A stretch of DNA of 64,000 nucleotides from contig CM061233.1 of NCBI GenBank assembly GCA_030844895.1, forward strand, positions 57,623,468-57,687,467, written 5' to 3'. This document shows, piece after piece, positions 25,197 through 36,005 of this stretch. The stretch's first letter is position 1. Each line of letters opens with the position of its first letter. The translations under genes and the position numbers were made by a program. The notes under the pieces are model-generated. The model saw only the letters and a list, made by a program, of their open reading frames with translations, searched no databases and was not told the DNA's origin. The stretch comes from Ambrosia x helenae (Eukaryota > Streptophyta > Magnoliopsida > Asterales > Asteraceae).

Positions 25197-26029
25197 TTAT
25201 ATATAAACACTAGATTGACTGTCAAGAGTATATTTAATTAATTGATTTCCCCCTAAAGGGCACGGGTGTTAATTGTGGATGAGAGGATCAAGGAAGCTGG
25301 ATATTTTTTACCGAAGATTTAGATCTCCCACCATGTGGACATGGTAATCCTCTTCTACATGTTATTCTTGCCAGAAGCAACAATGATTCATTCTTCTCCA
25401 GGCTATATGGACCCTTATATAAACATTTAGAATAAGTTAACCAGAAAAGGAGAGCCATACGTCAACTTAACTTTGATAACTGGTACCAGACTTTCACCTT
25501 AAACTGGACATCATAGCAGGCATTTTAAATGCAAAATTTCTTTATCTTTTTGTAAGTTAGAATCTTCAATTATAGTGTAGTAAATATATAGCTGCTCAAA
25601 CAAAAATTTAACTATAACACAAACTTCTCATCTAAGTCATCAAATAAGATAAACGTTGTCGACACTGATTCGCACATTGAGCTCAAAATCAGCAGGGAAA
25701 GCTGCAATCAAATAAGATGAAAGTTGTCGACACTGATTCGATGTTTCTATTTGAGGATGCCTTTGATTATTTTAATGTGTTATTTTTATTTTTTCTCAGG
25801 TTGGGGAAGACAAAGACGAATACTCGGGGTAATGCGCAAAAGATGGTCGAGTTTCGGGCAAACTTTATTTATAGGTTATATTTTGTAGCGACACAATATT
25901 TTTTGTTAATTTTAAAATTTTGTTGGTATATTTGACTTATGATTATGAAATAGATTGTTTTGGTGTGTGTGTGTATATATATGAATCCAGGTTGAATCAT
26001 TAATTTATAGATTTTTTTTTTATTTTTTT

Positions 26030-26240
26030 TTGTCAAAAAAGATGACACGCATAGCGTGTCGTAAACGTGTGTCATTAAGGCGTGTCGTAAACGCGTGTCA
26101 TGAAAGAGTGTCATTAATGCGTGTAATAAAAGGATGACACGCAAAAGCGTGTCATATTAATTTTATGACCATGCCTATAACGACTTTCTTTTGCGTGTCA
26201 TAAACCCCCATTTATGACGCGCAATGCGTGTCAAGAAAGG
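26030..26240 (+). repeat. Right subterminal repeats of outer CACTA
   Basis: Repeated GATGACACGCA, GTGTCATTAA and GTGTCGTAAACG motifs end with GACGCGCAATGCGTGTCAAG before the TIR. Confidence 0.75.
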
Positions 26241-26450
26241 TGTTTTTTCTGGTAGTGACATAGAAAAGATAGATAACAATCGTTGGTTTGGTTTGGTTTG
26301 GTTTTGAGTCTAGAAACTTGAGTGTGGCTTCGAAATATTTAGATATGTATTCCATGTACGTGTTATCTACTTATCTTAATGCTCTCTGTATCGTTCCGAT
26401 AAAAATCTTGCAAATCTTCTCAGGAGTATTAATTGTTCCATTATTTATAT

Positions 26451-26639
26451 GGGTTAGGTTCACGTACAAATAGCTTTTTTGTACGAACTGTATGAATCAA
26501 AGGAAAAAACACGCGGGGTCGTGTATAACTAGAGTAATTATATAATTACTCTAGTTATATACGCCCGCGTGTTTTTCCGTGTTTTTCCTTTGATTCGTAC
26601 AGTTCGTACGAAAAAATTGTTTGTATTTGATCTTTTGTC
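26451..26639. mobile_element. 189-bp foldback MITE, MULE-like
   Basis: A 10-bp target duplication TTATTTATAT lies at 26441-26450 and 26640-26649. Inverted ends include TGTACGAACTGTATGAATCA on the left and its near complement on the right. The centre is a palindrome (ACTAGAGTAATTATATAATT at its core). The long duplication fits a Mutator-like MITE. Confidence 0.85.
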
Positions 26640-26649
26640 TTATTTATAT

Positions 26650-28090
26650 AATCTCCCCAGAGGGACATATATTAATATCATGTAACACTATATGTAATTA
26701 TCAGGTCGAAGTTTTATCTAAATGATTTAATTAATGATAAGAAGCAATTATATTAATCTGACCAATTAAGAAATTAATAGGATGGACAAGTACGTATCTG
26801 CAAGAAACATCATGTGCAATTAAGGATCTTTTGAGCATGTGATGGATCCAATAGTAGATGGGAGAAAAGGTTGTTTATCTTTTCGATCAGCACAATCTAA
26901 AAGATCTGATTTTGAAGTTGTACTAGATTTTGCTTAGGTAGATTGATATCCACCAATCATCATGCATGTGAGTACGTACGTACGTACAATACTTACTTCG
27001 AATATATAAAAACTACTTAGTTGATTACTCGGGAAGATCCCGGAGTTAAAAAATCTAATTTTACGTGATAACCTATTGCAAATGGCTCAATTTAACTAAC
27101 CACAAAATCTCTTAATCATTGCATGTTCATAGTATTCTAATCAGTAATAACTCATATTCCCCACAAAATATAATTTTACGTGATAACATGAACACTTTGT
27201 GTATTTTTTTTCTTGTATGAACGAAACCCCACAAAAAAATAGTCGATTTTTTCTCTGTTTTTTATATAGCACTATGGTACTCGTTGGAAAGATAATGAAA
27301 CACTCGTTAATTTGGTGTAATTTTTTTTTCTTTAAAAATTCCCGTATATAAAAGATATAAACGTTTAAAAATTATGGGAGGAAATATAAGAGAGAAAATT
27401 TTAAATTTATTTTTAAATTCTTTTTTCCTAAAATAACTCAATTTAATTAAAAAAAGAAACAATTCAAAAACATCAAAAACTCTCCATTATGATGCCACGT
27501 GGCACTCTTAAGGAAAGGTTGAGGCCTCCATTGCACGCCACGTCATCATATACATTTTCTTTTATATATATAGATATTAATTGTTTGTATCTCAAAATTA
27601 ATTATGTCTTGAACAATTACGTACTAACGGCCGCCAGTTGTCAAGTGTATGAGATTATATTCCAAATCTGAAATATAACTTTTTATGTTCTTGTTTAACC
27701 ATATACGTGGTATATATGTAGCTAATTAAGATATAAACGTAATAAATAAGCGACTATCTATTGTTGTGACATGTTAGAGGGAGTGAAGTGGTAATCCTAA
27801 AGGTACAGCTAGCACAGCAAGTCTGATGTAGACCACATGGATGTGGGGGTGGGGCAGATAAGGAATGGAAGGCATTAACAAATGTGTGTGTGTGTGTGTG
27901 TGATGGGAGAACACATAATGTTACAACAAACGGGAACAAGTGGTAGCGGTGACAAGGTACTAGTTTTAATGAATTGTCACAGCCAATGTTTATGTTTTTG
28001 GATGGTAAGACAACAATGTTTTTCCCCATACCCGTACCCTCTCCTTTTATCACTTCAATTCGTGTGCAATGTATAGCTAGATGTGTAAGA
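26650..28090. other. AT-rich intergenic DNA
   Basis: No gene is supported. It contains a (GTAC)n-like stretch near 26970-26987 and a (TG)10 run at 27883-27902. Confidence 0.5.
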
Positions 28091-28091
28091 A

Positions 28092-28189
<98 letters not shown>
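28091..28189 (+). repeat. (AAT)n microsatellite, about 33 units
   Basis: An almost pure AAT repeat. It creates a minus-strand poly-tyrosine ORF (27754-28293) that is an artefact. Confidence 0.95.
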
Positions 28190-28190
<1 letters not shown>

Positions 28191-28473
28191 GAAATGAATG
28201 GGTTTTGAAATAATAATATAATAATAATAAGGAAAGGTTGTTTAGGTGGGAGATATATAGTTCCAAAATGATGAGCATGTTCCGTTGGATCAAGCAGGAT
28301 CTCAGGTCTTTATCAAGATGATGTGTTTTTCAAGGTACACAGCTGTAATTGCATAATAATAAGCTCCAAATTATCCTACCACTTTGACTTTTCCTAATAT
28401 AAAATTAAAATATCATCATCATCATCATCTTTCACCCTTTCTCGTGACACTATTCCTGTCTTATCTAACTGCC

Positions 28474-28634
28474 GATATCATCTCAAACCTTATCTACCTC
28501 AACTTTTATTCCCTAATAACATTTTTTAACCTAATAACATTTTTTAACCTGCATTAACAGTGGGATATCATCTCAAACCTTATCTACCTCAACTTTTATT
28601 CCCTAATAAAAAGTGGGCTATCCTGCATTAACAG
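28474..28634 (+). repeat. Short tandem duplication, 90-bp period
   Basis: GATATCATCTCAAACCTTAT and the following 25 bases recur after 90 bases (28474, 28564). TAATAACATTTTTTAACC is doubled within the first unit. Confidence 0.85.
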
Positions 28635-28915
28635 TTGAAGGGTTAAATAGGTTTTGGATTAGTAGGTTGATAGGGGTTAAATTAGGTGAGTTTAAACATG
28701 ACCCATACTTAAATAGGGTTGATGTCAACCCAAAACTTATGATAACATAGTTAAACTCGTATAATAGCATCGTCATATTAAGATTAAAGGCTAGTTTTTA
28801 CTATATATACATATAAAACATACGATAAGAAAATAATTTTTAATTTTGGTTATTTTACATTTTATGAGATGTTTGAAATTAAAATTGCTTATTATTACAA
28901 ACCTTTATATATCCA

Positions 28916-29267
28916 GAGTAAAGATCAAATACAAACTGTTTTTCGGTAAGAACTGTGAGAATCAAAGGGGGTAAAAATAATTTATTTTTTTTTTAGAATT
29001 TTTTCCCATATGCTTAAACATACTTTCTAGATGAATAATACAAAAAAAATAAAAAAAACTTTTTTTTAGTGTAATTACGTCATTAAAGTAAATACACTAG
29101 TTTACACTAGAGTAATTATGTAATTACTCTACACCAATTTTTTGTTTTTAGTTTTCAATACTATAATACATGTTTAACAATATGGGAAAAAAATTTCGAA
29201 AAAAAAACACCCTCCTTTGATTCTCACAATTCTTACCGAAAAAACATTTTGTACCAGATCTTTCCCC
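28916..29267. mobile_element. 352-bp MULE-like MITE
   Basis: A 10-bp target duplication TATATATCCA lies at 28906-28915 and 29268-29277. Inverted ends of about 50 bp share AAAGATC and TTTTTCGGTAAGAACTGTGA. The middle holds TAGAGTAATTATGTAATTAC, close to the centre of the MITE at 26451, so the two are one family. Confidence 0.9.
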
Positions 29268-29310
29268 TATATATCCATTTAGTGATTGTTTAAATAAGTT
29301 TATAACAATA

Positions 29311-30746
29311 GAGAGAAGCTAACGTACAAAGCGTTCTTAAAATACAAAGTGTAAGAAATAATTACAGTCATTGATTAGGTTTAGAAACAAGATAGCACGA
29401 TCGTAATTATCCAACTTGTTTTAAGAAGGCGGTTAACGATTAAAGGACAATTCTGACAAATTACACATAAACGAATTTGAATTTTTTATAATTAAACCAC
29501 CCAAATTATGTCATTAATTGACAGTTTTAATGATTTGCTTAACCATGGAAAATCATAAACCTCTTCTCCATAAAGAAGATACTCTGTAAAAAAACGACAG
29601 AGCATCTATTCAACGAAATCAGTGAATTGAACGACGATCAAGCAATAAACAATCGATTATGGCTCCAATACGCAAAACAAGTAAGCAGATCTTCATATCC
29701 ATACTTTAATTTTGATCGGTCATTCAAAACACGATACTCTGTACAACAAAAAAAAAACAGAGCAACCATTAAAACGAATTCACTTGGTTTTCTTTTTTTA
29801 AAATGCACCTGGTTTTTAAAAAATGCACTTGGTTTTTTTTTTAAATGCACTTAGTTTTTTTTTAATAAAACGCACTTGGGTTTTTTAAACACCATTTAAA
29901 CTGGTTTTTATAAAACACATTTCGTTTTTTTATAAAACACACTTGAGTTTTATAAAATGCACTTGGTTATTCAAATCACAAAATATGATATAAAACGCAT
30001 TCACTTGGTTTTCTTTTATTAAAACGCACTTGGTTTTTTAAACACCATTTAAATTGGCTTTTATAAAACGCATTTCGTTTTATATAAAACGCACTTGGTT
30101 TTTTATAAAACGCACTTGGTTTTTTTATAAAACGCACTTGGTTTTTGTACAACGCATTTAGTATAAATAAAACTTATTCAGATATTTATAACAGGCAATT
30201 TGTAATGTCAACTGCATCATATTCGTTTCAATTGATAAAACACGAACATATACCTTGAAAAACGATATTATCAATTTGTAATGTAAACTGTATCATCTTC
30301 GACCATAGGATCTTCTTCTCTGCTTATGGTTTTCGGTTCGTTGTTTAAGTCTGATACACAATTAAACATCATAATAAGATTATGATTAGATGAAATAAAA
30401 AAACAGGGCAACCTACCGAACATGATGATTAACTCTTCAATTGAATATTAATTTCGAAAAATTTTTGATCGAAATAGTGCACTGTGCTTAGAGTTTGAAT
30501 TAGGTAGAAAATAATGAAGGAAGATTGTGTAATCAGTTACGAAATTTGAATTCTGTATCACGAAAAAACAGGGATTGATATTTTTCTCAAAATTAGAACA
30601 TGATTAATGGACGTAGTAAAAGTCTATAATACCCTCCTAATGATTAACAACGAACTCTGAGGTTTTAACTGCCATTTTCCACGTGTCAAGCTGTAGTGAC
30701 TTCTTACACTTCGTAGGATAAGGTACTTTGTACCAAATACTTTCTC
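29311..30746. mobile_element. 1.44-kb non-autonomous MULE
   Basis: A perfect 10-bp target duplication TATAACAATA lies at 29301-29310 and 30747-30756. Inverted ends of about 47 bp run from GAGAGAAGCTAACGTACAAAG on the left to GGTACTTTGTACCAAATACTTTCTC on the right, and both contain AAGTGTAAGAA. The interior holds a degenerate ACGCACTTGG array, and no transposase was seen. The TIR tip (GAGAAAGTATTTGGTACAAA) resembles those of the two smaller MITEs to its left. Confidence 0.9.
29780..30160 (+). repeat. Degenerate ACGCACTTGG tandem array
   Basis: About fourteen loose units of ATAAAACGCACTTGGTTTTT, of varying length, lie inside the MULE. Variants include ATGCACTTGG and ACACATTTCG. Confidence 0.85.
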
Positions 30747-30859
30747 TATAACAATAAACACAAATTACTAATTCAAATCAAATTGATTTATGCCTTTGTA
30801 TACAGATCTTTCACCTCTTTAAGTGTAAAATACAAATTTGCTAAATTGTCCTTGTAAGT

Positions 30860-31676
30860 CTCTAATCCGATGAACCATATAAAGGGACCAAATCTTGTGA
30901 ACGGTTTGAGGGTTACCAAGTAATTAACAGTCATGGATGCTCTCGGACCATGTCCCTATTAACCAAGCCATGAGCACGTGCCATTTCAGCATGATGTGGT
31001 GACTCTAGTGGACCGAGGATATCGCATTTTCACCATCCTTTAGGATCATGTTATGCAACAAAATACACGCATAGACAACGTCCTAATCTTGCCTATAGTC
31101 ATATCCTGCGTGAGTCACCTAGGTATAGCTTTTTTCCCTTTAGAACATTGAAAGATCAACCCACGTCTTTTCTTGCCGACTCTTGAATTTTATTTTATTT
31201 TTCTTTGGATTGGTCGGATATCTAAACGCTTTCACAAAGGTTGACCAAGCATGGTAAATCCCACCGGTAAGATAATATCCACATAAAAACGGACACTTAG
31301 GCGCGAAATATTGGAGATTGTTGGAGAACATTGATGTCGTTATTTAATCCAAGAGGATCACAAAACACATGCCAAAATCACAAATCTGGTGAGGCAACCA
31401 CTTTAAGAATCACCATCAGGTATTGGTGATCACCTCTCATATAATTTCCTCATAACTAAGTAAAACACATTCTGCAAACAAAATGTGTACAATCAATGTT
31501 ATTAACCATACCAAATAAGTGATATTTTTATTCGTGTGCTTGGTACCAACGTGAAATGACGTGGCTTGTCGACATACGATACTTTTCTCTAAATGTATCT
31601 TCACTACACTTGGTTGTCGAGAAATAAATTTTCATTAGAACTTGGTGACATTTTTCGCAATTACGAGGCACGTGTC
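30860..31676 (-). pseudogene. PIF/Harbinger transposase pseudogene (main part)
   Basis: Read on the minus strand this gives pieces of a HARBI1-like DDE transposase in order. VPRNCEKCHQVLMKIYFS with FREKYRMS is the N-terminal part (31690-31560). MVNNIDCTH and RGDHQ are at about 31510-31420, where the first catalytic Asp lies in the D of NIDC. Next comes NNDINVLQQSPIF, carrying the second catalytic Asp, at about 31350-31310. GYYLTGGIYHAWSTFVKAF follows at about 31275-31220, and LHNMILKDGENAIS at about 31060-31020. Several stops and frameshifts interrupt it, so it cannot be active. Such proteins cut TIRs flanked by TAA/TTA. Two TTA/TAA-flanked MITE families lie within 10 kb, but no link to this transposase is shown. 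The frame continues past the third CACTA insertion. Confidence 0.85.
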
Positions 31677-32339
31677 CACTACTAGAAAATGAACCTTCAA
31701 TGACATACATTTTATGACATACACTGATTTAATGACATAAAAAAGTGTATGTCATAAAAAAAGTGTCATATTTAATAAAAATTAATAAATTCTTGACATT
31801 TTTCTCTGCCTGTCAAGAATTTTCCGTCAAAATTTTAAAAACATGACAGGAAAGGAATATGTATGTCATAATTTTGTGTCACAAAAATCTCAAATACTTT
31901 CACGCGTCTTACAATAAAACCTCCCTCCCTCTCTCTCCTAAACAAAACATCGATTCCACATAAACCCATTCCACAATCAACTTTTCAGATTCCACAAACC
32001 CTAACATTTCAGTCGCTTACAAACATTTCAACATTGTGTTTCCAGACCTCCGATCTATTAATCTTCAATGCTCTATCAAATGGTTCGTCAATTCACGTTC
32101 TGAACACAGATGCGACGATTAGTGTAGATTAAAAGCTTCTTAGATTAAACCCTAACATTTCAGTCGCTTACCTTTCAAGGAGTTTTTTGTGAATCTTATT
32201 TCAAAAATTAAAAGCTTCTGTTGAAACCCCACGGAAGCATCGATTCCCAAACCCTAACACAGAAGCGACGATTAGTGTAGATTCCACAGAAGCATCGATT
32301 AGTGTCGGTAAATTTTTGTAGTCGGGCTGGATTTTTAAA

Positions 32340-33740
32340 GTTTATATGTTTTTTTCAAGGATGTTTACAATTTTATTGTATTCATCTACGTCACTTGTGT
32401 CAACACAGGTATCTGTCTTCATCTTCTACGATTTCATTATGTTTACTTAGTTTCATATTTTTTACTTTATGAAAACTGAATTTGAATTTAGCTACTTGAT
32501 TAAATCACTTTATTTTATGCTTGATGAATACGCCTCATTGAGGTTTGTATCCGTATCAAATATTCATCTGTGTGTATTGATGGATCGTTCTGTACTTGTT
32601 GCGAGACGAATTATTATTATCATGTTAATTAATATTTGGAAATTGTCTTTTCCGGAAAGAAAACCCCCTAATTTCAATTTTAGAGAAAGGGGACGGTTAG
32701 TGTCTGGTTTGAAAGTGCTTAACTAATTATTATTATTTTTTGCACTTTGGGTGTTTGGTTGTGAGAATTAACTAATTATTATTAATTTTTAAAGTCGCTA
32801 CAATCAGCTTTTGTTGTTTGGACTTCGGATGTACTGATATATTATTATTCTTTTTTAATTTTTCGTGATAATCTAAGGTTAAAATAATATTTCTGCTGAT
32901 GTTTCATATGGACTAGTTGGGTTAAAAGTTTTAAATATCATTGTCTTAAAGAAAAGTAGTATGCTATGAAAATTGTTACCTTTTGTGTGTTGTTCCAACT
33001 ATCAACGAGGGCACCATATAGGCTATATTTTGTTGTGAATTCTGATCATATGGTAGTTATTTAATGCATAGTTGTTAAAAAGTTGTTGTCTCTTGCGCCC
33101 AGGCCCATTTTTCAGGAGAGGCGAGGAAATTGCACTTTAAGTTAGGAAATTTCTTTTTACGCTTTTTTTAATCTCAGGCCCTCGCTTTTTTGCGCCTAGC
33201 GCCTTTGATAAATATGGTTTAATCTTTAATGTGAGATTATTAGCTACTGTTATATGTCTTTTTGTGTGATGCTTTTTATTATAGCAGCTAAACCATCTTG
33301 GCTATTTTCACATCTAACCATTAACAGTACATGTGAGATTGGTTTCCTTGTAGAAATATGGTCACTGCATCATTCACACAGAGGGTAAAAGGCATTAGGT
33401 TTGCTAATTGTTTTCACTTGAAAACTTCTCAAACAATTAAAATATTTCCTTTTTTTTTTATAAATTCCCTTTTGAAGGTGAATCATGAATGCACCTTTTC
33501 AATCTTTCATACATCATCCAATATTATGCTGTTGGGAATGCTGATACCCTGATTTTTGTTCATTTGGTGAGGCATTGTTTCCTGAGTGGATTAGAATTAT
33601 ATACTCTACATTATATTTAATGTATTGAGGTCTTTTACATGAACTTATAACATCTTTTTTCAATCTTGTCAATACACGCTTCTTGCCAAAGCAAGCGTCA
33701 GCATTGCCCATTTATTATGGTAAGTAAAACTATTTTTCCA
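32340..33740. other. Non-coding body of the third CACTA
   Basis: No gene is supported here. A GCGCC-containing inverted patch (CTTGCGCCCAGGCCC near 33091 and GCGCCTAGCGCC near 33195) recalls the palindromic patch of the inner CACTA. Confidence 0.45.
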
Positions 33741-33746
33741 TTTCAG

Positions 33747-34395
33747 GAAAATCGAGTCCCCAAAACCACGACCAAGACAAAATGTTGATATAAAGGATGG
33801 CACTCCAAAGAAGCAAAAACAGTGCAACTGCAAGCATTCACGATGCTTGAAGTTGTAAGTACATCTTTTACTATAAACCTACCTAATGAGCCATAAATTG
33901 GTAGATGTTAACTGCGATGCCTGATGATATTTCTAATTTCTGATGATGTATATATATGTCATTTTGTGGTTAGATATTGTGAATGTTTTGCATCCTATAT
34001 ATACTGTGATGGTTGCAACTGTGTAAACTGTCATAACAATGTTGAAAATGATCCTGCCAGAAGAGAGGTTGTTGAAACTACTTTGGAACGTAATCCAAAC
34101 GCATTCAGGCCTAAAATCGCTAGCAGTCCCCATGCAAATTGTGACAACAGGGTGAGTCTTCCACTTCCTCAATCTGCAAACCTACCCTTGAAAGCTCACA
34201 ATTAGGCTATGCCATTATTATTTCCATGTCAATTTTGTTGCAAAGGCAATGCTTGATGATTGACAATTTAAAATGTTGTGTGTTAATGTGATTGCAGTTA
34301 TTACATATACATAGGCTACTGTGAGTGTTTTCAATCAAACATTCTCGGCGGAAAAGGCCGGTGAAGTTGTTGTATTGGGAAAGCATAACAAAGGA
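33747..34395 (+). pseudogene. Captured CPP/TSO1-like (CXC domain) gene fragment
   Basis: Three exon-like pieces keep one reading phase. Exon a (33747-33854) encodes KIESPKPRPRQNV and ends QCNCKHSRCLKL. Exon b (33974-34151) continues YCECFASYIYCDGCNCVNC, then NNVENDPARREVVETTLER and NPNAFRPKIASSP. Exon c (from about 34315) gives AGEVVVLGKHNKG and then runs into CACTA terminal sequence and a stop. Donors GTAAGT (33855) and GTGAGT (34152) and acceptors TTTCAG and GGTTAG are intact, so unspliced genomic DNA was captured. CPP proteins (TSO1, SOL/TCX, LIN54) bind CHR-like DNA through two Zn-binding CXC repeats. Here the first repeat is complete in its cysteines, while the second is cut off just before its first cysteine. 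It could give a truncated single-CXC product if transcribed, but that is speculation. Confidence 0.88.
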
Positions 34396-34642
34396 TCATT
34401 ACGGGGATGAGGACATGGATGTCGTATGCGAAGAATGGTCAGGCAATGTAATGTCGATACAATATATTTTTGTAAACGTTAAACGTGTCTCGGATTAATT
34501 TGTAATTAGATAAATATGGATTATGTAACGAAATGATGTTTTTGTTATTAGTTTGCTATTTATTTTGCATATAATAAAATGACAATAAATCCAGTAGGGT
34601 AAATATGTAATTTTATAGGAATTTTTTTTAGATTAAAAAATT

Positions 34643-34880
34643 ATGACACGCAAAGAACGTCATAAAATTCTGTCATAAAATGTGTCGCTAAAAACTGTCA
34701 TAAAAATGTGTCATAAAAAAGTGTCATAACGCGTGTCAACAAATTCTGTCATAAATGTGTGTCATAAACAGATGACACGCGAAAATATGTCATGTTAAAT
34801 TTATGACACCGCCATCCTTGACATTCTTTTCCCTGTCATCAGACCCCTTTCTTGACACGCAATGCATGTCAAGAAAGGGT
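34643..34880 (+). repeat. Right subterminal repeats of third CACTA
   Basis: An array of GTCATAAA and GATGACACGCG motifs ends in TTGACACGCAATGCATGTCA. It is nearly co-linear with 23080-23340. Confidence 0.8.
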
Positions 34881-34898
34881 TTTTTTCTAGTAGTGGTC

Positions 34899-35010
34899 TT
34901 TTTTAAGATGTTGGTGTGTCTTGATGTTTGGCTCGCTTGACGAGATCTGTGAAAAATTGTAAGCTACTATAACTTCAGTATATGTTTACTTAATCGAGCG
35001 GTGGACTGTA
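34899..35010 (-). pseudogene. Harbinger transposase pseudogene, N-terminal remnant
   Basis: This lies on the other side of the CACTA insertion from the main transposase pseudogene. When the CACTA element and one GTC are ignored, the sequence is continuous with the minus-strand HVPRNCEKC segment. The piece itself has little recognisable motif, so its identity rests on continuity. Confidence 0.45.
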
Positions 35011-35288
35011 TATTCCAAGATCATCATCCATCTTGGGGAGTAATAGAGGTAGAACTCATGTATAAAAATATGGTGTGTGTATATATACGGAGTTTTAATT
35101 TTGAAAAAAAAAATTACTTTTTCAAACATCCCAATAACTTTGGAGCCGTTCCCTAATGCTCACAAGCATCAATTGCTTTTGGTAGCTGTAGAGCTACCTG
35201 ATTTCCATTATCCAAACCGTTAACAGCGGTGTTATCGACTACATAAGGGTACTTGATTGAGCTACTCAATGACACCCCTGCTCTCTTA

Positions 35289-35537
35289 GACCATTCATTG
35301 CGGGCCACGAGCCACTGACTTCACTCTCAAGTAACCCCATCCATTGACCCCATTGTGGCAAAGGGTGAGCACCAGCGCGATCTGTGCTCACTTTATCCCG
35401 TTAACGCACGCGAGCACCATCGCGTGTGCTCGCACCAAAGCTGTTGTGGCTGGAGGTGAGCAGTTGTGGCTGGAGGTGAGCACCAGAGTGAAACTCTGCT
35501 CGCGTCAGGGGTCGCTCGTGGCTCACAACGAACATTC
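35289..35537. mobile_element. 249-bp MITE, TTA target (PIF/Harbinger type), copy 1
   Basis: It is flanked by TTA (35286-35288, 35538-35540). Inverted ends start GACCATTCATTGCGGGCCAC on the left and, read inward from the right, GAATGTTCGTTGTGAGCCAC. It is GC-rich with a tandem TGTGGCTGGAGGTGAGCA duplication. The same family and the same length occur inverted at 39410-39658. The ORFs here only read the MITE. Confidence 0.88.
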
Positions 35538-36005
35538 TTAGTATGCAAAGTTTAAAAGGAGTGGATGAGAAAAATGAAGGAAAATTCCACAATGATTATT
35601 TTATAGCTATCATATATAAATATTGACTAAAATGCAGGCGATGTTCTTTAACTAACAAAATTACAATGGGTGTCTTTATGTTTTAGTTTCTCATCGGTTG
35701 GTGTCCTTCTAATCAAAGCTAGTTAACTTTTAACATTAAATCTACTTCTATGCCGCTTATATGAGGGCATAATAGTCTTTTAACATCATCATTTAAAACT
35801 AGTTACAAAGTAAATTAGTTAAATATATATACTTCTATCACTTTTCTTGCTCTGACCATAAACCACTAACCACCCCACCTTCCACTATCACCCCCACTCC
35901 TAAACACCATCCATGGACCATCATTATACTTCCACTACCGAACCATATCTCCCTCTCCACACCCCAACTTCTCTTTCGAACCATAACTCCGCATTACCTC
36001 CAACA

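Larger units (their letters stand above)
7914..26257 (+). mobile_element. Outer CACTA (En/Spm) element, nested host
   Basis: The left end is CACTACTAGAAAAAG (7914) and the right end is TTTTTTCTGGTAGTG (26257), the reverse complement with one change. Both sides carry the 3-bp target duplication ACA (7911-7913 and 26258-26260), as expected for CACTA elements. Many TGTCATAA and TGACAC motifs lie inside both ends. The element proper is 7914-8706 plus 23356-26257, about 3.7 kb, and the remainder is a second CACTA element. A TATA-like GGGTATAAAAG (8159-8169) and pyrimidine-rich leader-like sequence lie near the left end. No transposase frame was found, so it looks non-autonomous. Confidence 0.9.
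31677..34895 (+). mobile_element. Third CACTA element, carries CPP/CXC gene exons
   Basis: The left end is CACTACTAGAAAATG (31677) and the right end is GGTTTTTTTCTAGTAGTG (34895), with target duplication GTC (31674-31676, 34896-34898). At 3,219 bp it has the same subterminal arrays as the inner CACTA element. A pyrimidine-rich leader-like stretch lies at 31915-32000, and short internal duplications (GCGACGATTAGTGTAGATT near 32111 and 32263) follow. Its cargo is three consecutive exon-like pieces of a CPP-family gene. No transposase frame was seen. It inserted into the Harbinger pseudogene. Confidence 0.93.

Noticed and set aside
27754..28293. 179-codon minus-strand ORF with a long tyrosine run
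   Set aside because: The run is the translation of the (AAT)n microsatellite, and the rest has no domain or family resemblance.
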